From Lepeophtheirus salmonis (Eukaryota > Arthropoda > Copepoda > Siphonostomatoida > Caligidae): DNA of 64,000 nt. Below the pieces are notes generated by a model that did no database searches, was not told the origin of the DNA, and was given only the letters and a program-made list of their open reading frames with translations. The number at the start of each line of letters is the position of its first letter. Position 1 is the stretch's first letter. The DNA lies in contig NC_052142.2 of NCBI RefSeq assembly GCF_016086655.4, positions 2,546,422 through 2,610,421 on the forward strand, given 5' to 3'. Made by a program: the position numbers and the translations under genes. Shown here piece by piece: positions 12,520-25,600 of the stretch.

Positions 12520-12740
12520 TGGATGTAACAAAAAGCGACAAAAAGCTTCATGTAAGTCCCAGCAAAGAATCATAATTAAATTTCCATAGCTGTAGTAATC
12601 AGTAAGGTATTTATTTTTCTATGGCGTAATGGTGGTAATAGCTTTATAACGATATGGTTCAAACTTATGAGTAAATCACACTGATTCGAACATTAAACTG
12701 ATAAAACCGTTCAATTTTATGCTTATCTTCTCTTTTATCT
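12520..12740 (+). repeat. repeat family C, copy 1
   Basis: Collinear with 19890-20140 and 40720-40990. Shared words include 'agaatcataatt', 'gatatggttc' and 'gagtaaatcacac' with a following 'gattcgaa'. No open frame and no TIR seen. Confidence 0.7.
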
Positions 12741-13705
12741 AGTTGATAACGAATTTGATGTTAGCAATATGCGTAGAATTGCATAATTAATGAAGATAAA
12801 TTTTATTAGAAAAGTGATGATAAAGATTCTAACAGTTCTTCAAATATTTGATTAAAAATGACTAAAACTTTTTAAACCTAAGATTGAGAGCGACAATAGT
12901 GATATATATGATAATAATGTCTAAATATTAAACAATATCATTTTCAAATCTCAAAAGTACAACTTATCGTCAGTTCTTATTACATATCTAACAATCTAAA
13001 TTTCTTGAACAATTAAACAAAACTTTATGAAAATAATTTTGATTACATAACTGTAAGTAAAAAAACTTAATATAAGAAATCAAATAGCAAAGTATTGTGT
13101 ATTTATAAAGCTCCTTATACCCGTAAAGATTGAAATAGTATTGTAAAATAATAAATAAATGCAAATTATTTAAGTATGTTTAAATTTAGGAGTTCCGTGT
13201 TTATTTATGTATATATTAAGTTGCGTTACATTTTATGCTAAGTCATTTCGTATATATTATCTTGTATATAGTATAATAAAGAAGTAGTTCAATAGGTGAA
13301 GAAGTGAAGAATTATTCCTTAGTGCAAGAACTTAATCACTGCAATTAATTACATATCATAAATATACACATCATAATTAAATTTTTCGTAAGCAATATTG
13401 TAATGCTTCATTGAATAATAATAGACGCAAAATCCTAAAAAGTATAAAATTAATAATTACCAATTTACTCTTACAAAGAAAAACTATTTTTTGAAGAGGG
13501 AACACGCGTATTGCGTTCATCTGTGATTTAAATTGTTTTCTCATCGGTGTTTGAATTTGTCTTTTCGTAGTGTGTCACTATTTCTGAGGAAGTGTCGAAC
13601 TACTTAGTTTAAGGCCACCATTGGGGGGTTTATCACAGTGATTGATATCCATCCTTGGAAGTTGGGTGACTCCTAGTAAGATAATCTTATATTTACCTTT
13701 TTAGG
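12741..13705. other. AT-rich stretch without a gene
   Basis: No protein-like frame. The last 150 bases are less AT-rich and may be the 5' untranslated part of the LINE-like remnant that starts at 13706. Confidence 0.45.
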
Positions 13706-14920
13706 ATGGGGGTTTCTTCTAATGGGAATACAACGTCCAATTCTAATTATTTACAAGTTTTAAAAAAAAGCGCTTGGATGCGAAAGGTAATAGAAATAGG
13801 TTTATTATAGATGTGAAATCTTTACACGATGGTCAATTTCCTGATATGATTGCTGATGAGGATGTTGAAAACACTATATTTGAAAGCTTGATCAAAGAAA
13901 TTGTCAGGGAATTCACATTTGTCCGAGATATAACAATATGATAATTGTAGAGCTTAAGGATACTATCAATATTGGAGGAGTGTTAGCTCATGTAGAAGAT
14001 GACTTTACTATAAGAAGAGCAGAAGGAAACTTGAATGGATTAAGAGGAATGTGAGAGATCTTAAGGCCCAGCAAGGATACAGTGATGGAATTCCTATTAT
14101 TTTAGAAAAGGGGGTATATACACACTCACTTCATGAAGATGTTTCCTCTAATGGTATTGTAGACATTATCATGAAGTTTGGAGAGGTAGCAGTCCCTGCA
14201 AAAGAGTAATGTTTTCCATGATGGAAGACTTAAATTAATCATGTCATATAAATTATATGATTATGACTTTGATATCCGAAATATCTAGTTTTCTTCCTAT
14301 TAAGGGGTTCAAAACTTGAGTAACGTATGCAGGACAAGAAATAACATTTCCAAAATGCTATAAATCATCCCATTTTGCGAGAGAATGGACCAAGAGTTTG
14401 TCAAGTGGCTACATTTCATACAGATAGTCGAAAATATAAACACTACCCTTCATTAATACATACTAGCAAGAACTGTGTATTAAATAAGTCAGAAAATTGT
14501 ACTGCTGTAGAGGAAAAGGTGTAGAAGCAAAGTGTATGTTCTTTAAGGTTACTGAAGAGGATAATATTAATACAACAGAAAAAGATGTCTCCAATATAGT
14601 GTTTAGAGTCTTAGGCAAATGTATCAAATAAAGACGGTAGTTATACGCAATTGAAGGAAAATTATACTTCTGAATGCTCCATTTCAAATTATATCACTCG
14701 TACAGATGCTGAAGTGGAAATTTTGCCGTCTAATAGGATTAAAGATGAGGCCGAGAAATTGCCAACCCCCCAAAAAAAAAAAAAACACGTCAAAATAAGT
14801 GATTGCATTATTCCTACGTGAAGCAGGTCAGGATCTAATTTTAAGAGGTAAACTCCAAACTCAGGGCTGTCGCCCGATGACAAGGAAACTCTACTCAAAT
14901 TTTAAAGAATTCAGGATAAG
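13706..14920 (+). pseudogene. LINE-type ORF1 (Gag-like) remnant
   Basis: Plus-strand protein-like sequence in several frames. It starts at an ATG at 13706 (MGVSSNGNTTSNSNYLQ) and, after a +1 shift near 13765, continues RFIIDVKSLHDGQFPDMIAD and ESLIKEIVREFTFVRDI. Further on it shows RRAEGNLNGLRGM and GYSDGIPIILEKGVYTHSL. Near 14310-14390 it reads VTYAGQEITFPKCYKSSHFARE, which resembles the zinc-knuckle region of LINE ORF1 proteins with some cysteines lost. A Lys-rich tail (PQKKKKTRQNK) follows at about 14770. The order (RNA-binding-like part, VTY.GQ, knuckle, basic tail) fits a LINE ORF1. It is broken by many stops. No ORF2 follows. Confidence 0.5.
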
Positions 14921-15802
14921 GATTTGGATCCCCTATTATAGATAATGGATACAAGTCTCTGATAAAGTTGTAATTGGACTAGTATGGAGTAGAATTTATG
15001 TCACAGGCTGTTATTGTAGAAATTTCGTAGTCTTTAATAATATTTCTCAAAATGAAAAAAAAAAAAAAAAATCAGGTTCGGTATAAATTGAATTATCGTA
15101 TTCCACCATCATGAGGAAGAGACAGAAAAGTTAGACAAACTCTCATTAAGAAGTTACTTTTCCTAAATTATAATATAGCTGCAGGATATCAGGTCTTCTT
15201 GCAAAGAAGTGTGCATGGTGCCCACCCAAAAATAAATTCAAATACTTCACGCGAGACGGCTCAAGAAGGGGTGTGCTTTCATTAATGTCTAAGAAAACTG
15301 GGTGTATCGAAAATAATTCACGTCTGTCAGCAATTGGCGTATCATTACTATCTCTCAAGGGGGCGTTTTATTTAATTCATTTAATGCAAACTACCTTAAT
15401 ATAAAAAACTCGTAATATTCTCGTGTATTACTAATAAAAGATCTAAATGTAAATTCGCAAAAAATAGAAACTAAAGCCCTAACCTAAAAGTTGTTCAAAA
15501 AATGATTCCAAGGCTAAATATAATGACATTTTTAAAGTGAGGAGGCCAAATTATAGGATATCCTGGAGATCAGGAAAGAAGTCATTAAGAATAGATTTCG
15601 CATTACCTTCCCTGGACGTGTTCTTTAGGATATCTAGCGTGGAGTATCAACCCGAAGCCTCCTTTGTGTAATACAATTCATACAATTATTGAATATAATT
15701 ATATGGCGCATTCGGTTGTTTAAGAAGAAAAGAGCTTGCACCGTGACCCCATAGGTACCGAAGAAATCGATACACACCACAGACCCTGAGATACGCGAGA
15801 GG
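14921..15802. other. coding-like but unassigned stretch
   Basis: The plus frame 15194-15370 is open and contains KKCAWCPPKNKFKYF. The minus frame 15146-15358 is also open. Neither is recognised. Poly-A runs occur at 14772 and 15055. It could be the body of the LINE or of the element whose Gag fragment follows. Confidence 0.3.
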
Positions 15803-16134
15803 ATGCCAGACGAAGAGAAGACCACCAAGTTAGTCACTGTGAAGAGATCCCGAGGTGCCCGGAGAAGATCCTTCAATACACAATCTGAAAATGTAAGAAA
15901 ATTACTTCGATAAGATAACTCATGTCCGTTTAAAGTCAGTAGGAAATTAGAAGCTATTAAAAAAAAAACAGTTAATATTTATAATGAAAAAAAAAAGAGG
16001 AAGTATTTACATTTCTGGATGAAACGTCAGAACAGTATACAAAGGAGGTGGATGAATTGATTTCGATGGAGGACTAGCTTGTCAAAATTGAAGAAAAGTA
16101 AAAAATAAATAGTAAAAAGGTGAAAATGGTAGCG
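15803..16134 (+). pseudogene. Pao/BEL-like Gag N-terminal fragment
   Basis: From the ATG at 15803 it reads MPDEEKTTKLVTVKRSRGAR then RSFNTQSENVRKLL. After frame changes near 15920 and 16000 it continues EVFTFLDETSEQYTKEVDEL and a Lys/Glu-rich tail. A basic start with RGARR followed by alternating Leu/Glu/Lys helices resembles the N-terminal helical domain of Pao/BEL Gag proteins. It is a short, broken fragment ending about 220 bases before the BTB gene start codon and is probably unrelated to that gene. Confidence 0.4.
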
Positions 16135-16351
16135 TCAAATTACCTACAACCATAATGTATACATATATATCCTGATTTCCTTAACTTTCTTTTAAAAACA
16201 TTGATAATATAAAGAAAAAAGAAAAACAGCTTTCTAATAAAAATTATTAAATAACTTTCCCCAGTCTTCTTCATCTATAAATCTAAATACATTTCTTAAA
16301 CGAGTTATAGTCTATTTGTCGATTAAGTGAAAATAATTTCTATTTACGACT

Positions 16352-16671
16352 ATGTCCATAGATCCTTGTGTCGAAGTACAATATGAAGGTACTGTTACTA
16401 TGAAAAATGGTGATGACGAGAATGATGAAATAAATTATAATTCCTCTTTCTCTAATCTTGAAGAATATAGAGATAAAAAGTCTCTTGAAATAGCCCGAAA
16501 TATTTCCATTGATGAATTTGATGACAGTAATATTTTTGAAAATAAGTCAGGCTTAGCAGAAGACTTAAGATTTTTAGCATCTATGCCTGAGTTATGTGAC
16601 GTTACATTTCTAGTTGGGGATACACGGGAACCAGTTTGTGCAGTTAAAGCAGTATTAGCAGCAAGGAGCAG
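16352..16671 (+). CDS. gprs: gprs-like exon 1
   Basis: Residues 1-106 and two bases of Arg-107. Acidic head, then the first half of the BTB core (LCDVTFLVGDTREPVCAVKA). Donor 'gtaatt' at 16672 splits the Arg codon (AG|A). Read-through would stop at once (taa at 16673), so the splice is required. Confidence 0.9.
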
Positions 16672-19600
16672 GTAATTCATTTTTGCTAATTTTTCCAATA
16701 TTTGTAATGTCTAATTTAGAGTGTTTAATAAACTGCTTTGGAAGAATACTCATAGCTGTGGTAACTATTACACAAAAAAAAAAGAAATTTCAAGACAAGA
16801 GAAGAGTAAACTTAAGGCATTGATTAAAAGAAGCTCTGAGCCATTTTTGAACATGCAATCCCAAATAGTGAGTACTGCTGAAAATACAATATGTTGTTCT
16901 TATAAAATAAATCGATTATAACCATTAGAGTTCTCAAAATCTACATCAAACTTTGATTATCGAAGAATTTGAACCCGACGTATTTCGACAGTTGATTGAG
17001 TATATTCATACAGGATGTGTTACTCTACAGCCTAGAACTCTATTGGGTATATTAACTTTATCTCATTGGAAAATACATGTTTGTAATGAAATTATATCAG
17101 GTTTAATGAACGCAGCTGACTATTACGGCTTAGAAGAACTGAAGAGAGCGTGTTCTGGTTTTATTCAGTGTTGTGTTAATGTGGATACTGTATGTGCATT
17201 ACTAGCAACAGCAGAGAGATATATTCAATATAAATGCACAAAATGTCTAGTACAAAAAGTATTAGAGTTTGTTGATGAAAATGGAAATGAAGTTCTCAAT
17301 TTGGGATCGTTTGCGTTACTACCTCAGCATGTGGTACGTTTAATTATGGCTCGTGAAGAACTTAAAGCTGACGAATTTTCCAAATTTCAAGTAATTTATA
17401 ATAAATTAATTTGCTACAACAAGAATTATATACTTTAGTAATTTTTTTTTATCGTTCAAAAAAAAATTCACAGTATAAAATTTAATGAGAATTAAATTTT
17501 ATACTGAAATACTAATACTAATTTCAACGAAATTGAATTCATTAAATTAAGGAAAAATAAGTTTTTCTCTAAAAAGTTAATTTTTTTTTTTTCTTTAATT
17601 TATCGTGATACTAAACATATTAAAAGGTGGGCTCATTGACGGGTTTACACACACATACTTCCTCTATTCTATTATTATTACACAAGTAATAATTAGAAGG
17701 GGAAATTTTTTCAAATGAATTAAAGATAATAATTGTATTTATGTTTAAGTGCAAAATCCAAAACTGATCTCCGTTTTTCTCCAAGTGGTCTAAATTCTGA
17801 AATATATGGGATTATAGACATTTGAGACTATTGTCGTTCAAAGTCATTTTTTACCCCTAGAATAATCACCAAGTTAAATTTTCAATTAATAAAACTTATG
17901 CAAAGTGTTTGTTATGACTACAAAAGTGTTTTATTGAATCTGTATCTTGTTCTAAACTTGATAATGAATTTCCTTTTTCTTTTTGCTGAAACATGATGAA
18001 AATCAAAACTCTTCTTTAGATTTTTATAAATAATTAATATTATAGATCTTACCTATTAACTCAAAATTTAGTTACTAAAAAGAATTTACGAAATGTCAGA
18101 CGTTACATCTTTTAACAAATGATAAAATAGATATGTTGATTTGGTAAATGTCAAGTCATAAGTTATTACCATAAAATTACTATAAATATATATATAAAAC
18201 ACACATTTAGAAAATTCAAGCATTCTAAGAAAGACATAAATGATATTTAAATGTGCTCTAAATTTATAGTTGCCAGATCATTCTTTCAATCATTAAGACA
18301 GGAACAAGTTGACTTCTATGAGGAATAAAAGGATGAAAACTCATCCAAATAAAACTACCAGACCTCATACGGGAGTAGAGTGGACTCATTCCTTGGGAAT
18401 GATATACTAATCGAAACAATGAAGATATTTATTGACAATGAGTTAGTAATTTTAATATTTCAAATACAATTTATTATTTTTAATTTTTTATTAGAATTTG
18501 TGTAAAGTACAAGGTTATGTTATGATATTTGTTATTATTATTTATAATGGGAAATTACCTCATGCAATTGACATTGAAATTGTAAACAATATTATGATAA
18601 TGTTGCATTTTTGCTAGTACACTCCCATAAATAATAGAAGCAGTTAAGAAATAAATAATTGAAATTGGAGATAGATATGTTTTAAATAAATCTTTTTTTA
18701 AATTAGAGATTGGATATTTTTCTATATTATAAGCTATAATATTACTTATGACTGTTAATGATGAATTAGTTGTAATAATCAAAATAAGAGCGTCGTTTTT
18801 CATCATTTTTAAATATAAAAAAGGAAATATATCAAGTTCAGAACACAATACAAAATAAATAAAATCCTTTTTACATAAGTTTTATGAATCGTATCGTGAC
18901 TTTGAACGATAATAGTCCATAATTAATATGATCGCAGATATTTCTTGAGGGCCTACTGAAGAAATTGGTCTTTTTTAAAATATTTATCCCCCAAAGCAAA
19001 AAAAAATGAAAAAACTTATAAAAATAAGTAGAAAGAAGATGTAGACGAAATTGGGCATGAGCGTTGTTTATATTAGTTTGTAAATAAGGCGACAGTGTTT
19101 GGTGCCGTATTGTGATAAAATAATACATTTTCCTGAATGATAATTATCATTTTTACGAAGAGGAAAAAAACATCCCTCTCAAGCAGTCCATACTTATATT
19201 AGTACATGCTACAGAAAGTCACACCCCTTGCGGAGAATATATATTTTTTTAATTTGCTCATGCCCTATTGGAACGGTTTCAATGTTCAAATCAGTGTGAA
19301 TCAAAAGTTAGAAACATAAAATTATAAGACATTTCAATTATGTCATATAATATTGAATAGAAACAAAATCATTCCTCGATTTCATTTAATTAAATTATGA
19401 TTCTTCGTCAGGAATAGAAGGAACCTTTTCGCACTCCTCGTTACATTAATTCAAACAAAATAACTTAGTTCATAATATATTTTCTTAAATTTTCAGATAA
19501 ACGCAATTGTTGTACTTTATCCCTGTTGAAAATTCATTCAAATATTCTTCATGGAATGAATCATTTGATATTAAAATATTAGACCCTGTTTTTAATAACA

Positions 19601-22600
19601 AATACAATTCATTATATGAATAAAATTTCTTTTAATACAAGAATATGATTTATTAATTAAAATATAAATTTTTTCGTTATTAAAAAATGTATATAGTTTT
19701 TTATTCACTTGTATTGTATATAATTCATATTGAATTAGATGGATATTATTGGAGAAGTACCCCATTTTATGATAACGTTTTACAGTTTATAATATTTTAA
19801 GCAATACTTTTTTATGAAATTTTTTCTTTATAATTACTTGATAAATAAAATTGTATAATTTTTTGTAATTAAAAAGATAAATTAATATAACCATGAGTGT
19901 CTATTCAAAGATGACTTTTATGTTTTTCCTTAGATAATGACGAAAAGATTCCTTCAAGTCTCGGCGAAGAATCATAATTTAATTTAATATAATCCAGGAA
20001 TGTTTTTGTTTCCCTTCAATGTTAACTATATGACGTAATTTTAATTAATTCTCTATGATTATATGGTGTAAACACTGATTCGAACTTTCAAAACGTTGAA
20101 ACCATTTCAATATTATCTGCACCTTCTTTTAACTTCTAATTTTTATTCGCTTTTCATTTTTTTCAATATACAAGAAATTACTGAAATAGAAGAGATTTTG
20201 TGCATAGAAGAAGCTATTGTATTAAAATTGGAATGAAGGACTATAATAATAAAAAAAAAGAAAATACGGGCGTGTAAGTATATTCAGCAATTCACCTTCA
20301 CACATACGATGAGTTGATCTCGGGATTACATTAATTAGGTGTATTAATTTTTATGAATCAATTACTCATAAAAAGATATTAAATCTGTTGTGTATGATAT
20401 TGAACTACCTTAGTTAACAATAATACGCATAACATATTTTAAAATGTCTAAGATGCTTAAATTCGATAGATATGAACATTCTCAATTGATTAATTATTCA
20501 TAACCCGTAAAGTAATTTATAACAAAACAATTTTAGCAATTTGTAAAATCTAATTGGTGTATATATCGTGTAAAACTTGAAATTTTGTTCAATTTGTAAT
20601 TTATTCTTTGATTAAGGCCCTGAGGTTGGTTATGTACTTACACACGCATTTCACACACATATATTGTGAATTAACACGACAGTAAAGTAGATGGATTTTT
20701 TCTCAAATTGAGTGTAGGATGAGATGGCATTTTTCAATCATTTATCTTCCATTTCCATTAATACAATATTCTGATTTACCTTGTAGAGTAAAATATCCAA
20801 AAGTCTTGAATTTATTTCATATTTCTCTATTTTGGCCCTTTTTTCCGAACAGTTTCCAATATTTGTAATGAGTGCTCTGAATTCCTTCAATTCAATTTCT
20901 GCTCCAACCTTTGACACATCTTATTATTTATTATTGAAAGGAATATGAATGACAATCTAGGTATGATACATATGGCTCTTTATTGAAAGAGGAAGACGGC
21001 GATTCCTTTGTTCTAAGCATGGAATAAGTATCTAAGTATTTCTTGTTGAAGCTGAGAGAATTTTTCTGCATTCATAATTTTCTTGATGCTCTGAATATTG
21101 GATACATCATTAAACTATATATACATGCTCGCACCGGGCGATCAATAATCCACCACGATACATTGGAAAAGATGAAGAGTAGCTTATTGAAGATGAGAGA
21201 AAATGGTTACAGTTAGAATCCTTATGTTTAATCTGTATTATAATATTCTTTGCAAGTTACTTTAATACTCATTATTATCTAATATTAATATTAATCTACA
21301 TCACAGTTGTTCACCATCTTTAATGAATAAATATATACGTTCTAAAAAGAGGGCTTTTGTTTATGTTGAACAAATATCAGGATGTCACCTAAAATGAAAT
21401 GTCAAATTACCGGTTGCCAAGCGACGATTAAACATGGGTCTAAGGCTGCAGCTATAGTAATGTATAACAGCCACAATGTGAACTACAATCAATTTGGAGG
21501 AGAATCTATCAAAACTTGTGTATCACGACTAGAGAGGCCGTCGATAGGTCTACATACGTCGGAAGAAACTTGGATAAGCTTCAATATCGGATGGGATCTG
21601 TTAAAGCAAAATACACGATTGAAAAAGAGTGGGATCATTCCAAAATTGTTTCAATGCTGCAAAGAATCACTGGGTGATGTTTTTGCTAAAGAAAGATCCA
21701 AAGATTTTGTCACAATGCGAGGATAAAGTTTTAGAATCAATCTGTAAACTAGCTGTAATTCCGGTGTCATTATGTATCAAATGAGCCGGGCTACTGAATA
21801 TAATTCAATCCACTTGTGAGACGGTCATGAAATTCTTTGACCATAAGTGTCCTTCCTTGCACTTTACTCCCACAACGGCGATCATGTCAGAGTTTAAACT
21901 GTCCTGCATGTCCTGTCAATGAATGTGGCAACAAATGCAGCTTTAGGATTGTTTGACTTATTCACAGATATAGGTAGAAATCGAAGTAAGCGACCACATA
22001 AAATATGTCTAGAATACTGGCAAAAGGAGGGGACGATGTCAAAGACAGAAAATATAAACACTCCAAACTGATCATCAAATGAGACAAACCCCTTGGTACT
22101 GAACATGAGCGTATCGATACTATCATATACTAGTTATAAAATCATCACAGCTTCCATACCACACCTAACATACTCTGGGCACACTTGAAAAAGTGTAAAG
22201 CCAGAAAACTATCCTACAGCCACAGTGTCAATATCGAATAAAAAGTAGAAATATGAAGAAATAGAAGCAAAGGATCCTCGAATTTCCCCATTCCCATGTG
22301 ATAGTGGTGACCGACACAGGGGCTCAGTCTTGTCTTTGGCCAAAAAAAGAATTATTTAGGTCTGGATTCCATGATTCTGACCTCATCACAGTCAAATGTG
22401 ATACGTTAACCGCAAATGGGAGTAAACTTGAAATAGATGGAACTAGTGCAGTCAATTACATCCTGAGAATGTTACCTTACATTCTTTTGTAATTTTCTAT
22501 TTTCTAATAGTGAGCCCAGTAAAAGATTTTGATATTATTTTATACTGATCGAACTACTTCTACAAGTAGAGCAATTATGTCTGAATTTGAAGTAATTGGA

Positions 22601-25600
22601 AAATTACAAATATCATATTTTCTTCATGGACTCCAAGATTTGTTCTTTATCCATTGAGGATGTCTCTGTTATCCGAACTTCTGAAATGTAGACGTCACAT
22701 TTCGTTATGTGGATGTAGAAGAAGAATGTAGAATTGAAGGCAATCTAGAAAATGGTTGTTCCTGTTCTCTAGGGCCATTTTATCCATTAGAAAATATTAA
22801 CATATTTTCTTGTCTTCATTGATTTGATTATGAATGTGCTTCTTATCGCCCAGATCAATGCATAGAAATGTCTTCAATTTCTCCATTCAGTCATGAAGCC
22901 ATTGTGTTTGGACTTTTTGGTGTTCTGGATAGCAAAGATAAAAAAAAAGCAAAATTAATTGATGGAGAGTTTGTCTCACAACTTTATATATATATGTATT
23001 TCATAATATTAAAATCTTATTTTGTATTTTTTCGATACTGTATGTTAAAATTTAAATATCTTTTTTTTAACTGAGTAAAATGATCATTCCTTTTTACGAA
23101 AATAAAAAAGAAAGAACAAGAAAATGAATACAATAATTAATATCATTTATACAAGCCGAACTCCTATACTACTCTAGATCATACCAGCTGTTTTAAGTCT
23201 TGATAAAACCACGTTGAACGTTTTCCAATGCTCATCTATCGACTCTGAAGCGGCAAGGATATCATCAAAGTACACTAAACTTTTGGAATTCCTAGAGAAT
23301 TGAATCAATGAGTCTCTGAAATGTCTGAGTAGCATTTTTAAGACCAAAAGGCATATTCAAATATTCATATAAACCAAATTATAGATCTGCTATTCATAGG
23401 TATTTGGTTATACGCTCTGTGTAAATCCATGTTACTAAAAACAGTCATACTTTTTAGATTAGCCACCAAATCTCTTAGATTTGGGAGGGAATACAGATCA
23501 AGGTCTGTCATCCTATTTAATTGACTATAGTCGCCGCACATTCGCCAGCTTCTTGTGGGGTTTGGAACGAAGTGAATAGAGGAAGAAAAGTTAGAAGAAG
23601 ACGTTTGTAGGATTCTGTTCTTCAACAATTCGTTATTTTGGTCTTGCATAAATCCAACTAATCCAACTTGCGTAATTTTGTAAAGCAAGAAGGACTTTTC
23701 TTCTCGATATGGTGTTCAACTTCGTGAGCTGGATTTGTTTCAGTTAATCTTTAATTATCAAAGAAACCATTATACTTCGATTTGATTTATTGAGTCTTTG
23801 ATAGTTCTGTAATGAAGCACGGTTAATCTTGGAATAACTTTTTATTGAAGATATCAATTCTAAATCTGAAATTATATAAAAAATCTACACTCTAAATTGG
23901 ACGATCACTTTGTACCACAATAAATTTCCATTGGAAATATCCTAGATTTTTTAGATTGAGAGTTAAAGTTGTTATACAAATAACATCAATGAGGCTCCTC
24001 TATATCCAATAATAGGGGAGAGTTTTTCTCGAATACGACTTATATTTTGTAAATGGCATAACTGAGACTTGGGCTTATGAATCTACCAGAAAGTTAATCA
24101 AATTTGAATTCTCTTTGATGAAAAAGAAGTTTGATGGTTTATTTACAACCTCAGTCCCGTGCAACCGAGGGAAATTTTGTTTTTTGAAACAAGTATGTAA
24201 AATTCAACTTGTTCCTGAACTAGTAGTTGCGTTCATTCCAAATTTAGAATGATAATAGCAGATATCTTTTTTTTTCCATAGATTTAGTAAATTTGGACGT
24301 ATTATGAAGAGGTTTTTTGAAACATGATTGATAGGAGGCGAAGTGGACGACTCTTCAAGAATGGAAATATGTGTATCGTTAAATTGTTTGGCTGCAAAAC
24401 TAATTTACTTCAACTCTTCAATCGAATAGCACTGTGCTCTAAAGTATCCTTGCTGGCCTTTACGTACATTTGTGATGAGGGCCTCCCTAAGTAAAGATGA
24501 CGCAAATCATGGATGTATTCCTCATTAAAGAGACGCTCAACTTTACTTATAACTTCCCCAGGAGAAAATCCCGATGAATTGCACAGAATTTCAGAATTTT
24601 TTTAAATTCTGTTTAATGGAGAGAGACTATATTTCTGTAAAATTGCCTTTTTTGCACCATCATACATGATACCTTCCTTCTTTATAAGGATAGACTTAAA
24701 AACTACACCAGGTAATGCTGAAGTTATTAAACAAAATTAGGTTGGATCTTGATTGATCTTCCTCATAAAAAAATCCAGCGTAATTCTTCGAAACCAATTT
24801 TTCGGATCCATCACTGAGAATTTTGGAAGACGTAATTCTGCAACAGCAAGAGTTAAATTGTTGATCTCTTCTGCCACGTACTTTTGTTCGATCAGAGGGA
24901 CATTGTCCGAATGGTTTTGACCATCAGAATGAGATTTTTTAGGAGGCAGGATATGACGCCTGGTTCCCCAATGTTAAGATTTAAATATCTTTACTTAAAC
25001 TGAGTAAAATGATCATTCCTTTTTACGAAAATCAAAAGGAAAAACAAGAAAAGGAATACAACGTACTATGAAGAATAATTAATATCATCTATACAAGTCG
25101 AATTCCTACATGTATTATAATATTGCTTCGTAATATATTATTAGAAGCGTATGATAATACAACGAATGATTAACAAGTAATTGTATTTTTGGAAACGGAG
25201 CATAAGTATTGTTTATCTTATTATTTCGTTTATTTATCAAGAAGAAAAAATTATTTAATAGCTATGATGTATCAATTTAGAGCAGGGAATCGATAGCTAA
25301 CAACAAAATACAAAAGGTATTTTTGTGTTAGTGAGGTTTTCTTTGATATGTCCTTGCACACTTTTCTTAAAAGGAGATTACAAGGTTTAGAGGGGGGGGA
25401 GGGGATATTCAAGCGCCCACCATTGAACTTTTGTTCGCCCAACCATATCATACCATAAACCTGTAAGCAAAGGTTTAAGTAAGCTCGCTACCAATGGTGT
25501 AAATAAACTGAGAAATTACTACAATGCCATAATTTAAGTTTAAAAGGCAATTTGTCGATTATTTGTCATATTTATTAGATTTAAACATCACACATATACC

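Larger units (their letters stand above)
23043..25110 (-). mobile_element. deleted Ty3/gypsy LTR retrotransposon with TSD
   Basis: Complete insertion with two direct LTRs (23043-23168 and 24972-25110) flanked by TGTA. Orientation is minus, from the reading direction of its genes. Next to the 5' LTR (the one at the right) is TGGGGAACCAGG, a TGG-starting candidate primer-binding site. A Gag remnant (24950-24460) and an RT remnant (23700-23171) lie inside. RNase H and integrase are missing, so the RT ends almost at the 3' LTR. The element is only 2.07 kb and was probably deleted or propagated by a helper. It lies antisense in intron 4 of the BTB gene. Confidence 0.85.

Noticed and set aside
16435..16698. 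87-codon minus-strand frame over exon 1 of the BTB gene
   Set aside because: Antisense shadow of a strongly conserved plus-strand exon; no independent protein character.
23365..25000. the gypsy Gag and RT here as partner of the plus-strand Gag-protease at 21382-22492
   Set aside because: Opposite strand, and the LTR pair with TSD encloses only 23043-25110; they are separate elements.
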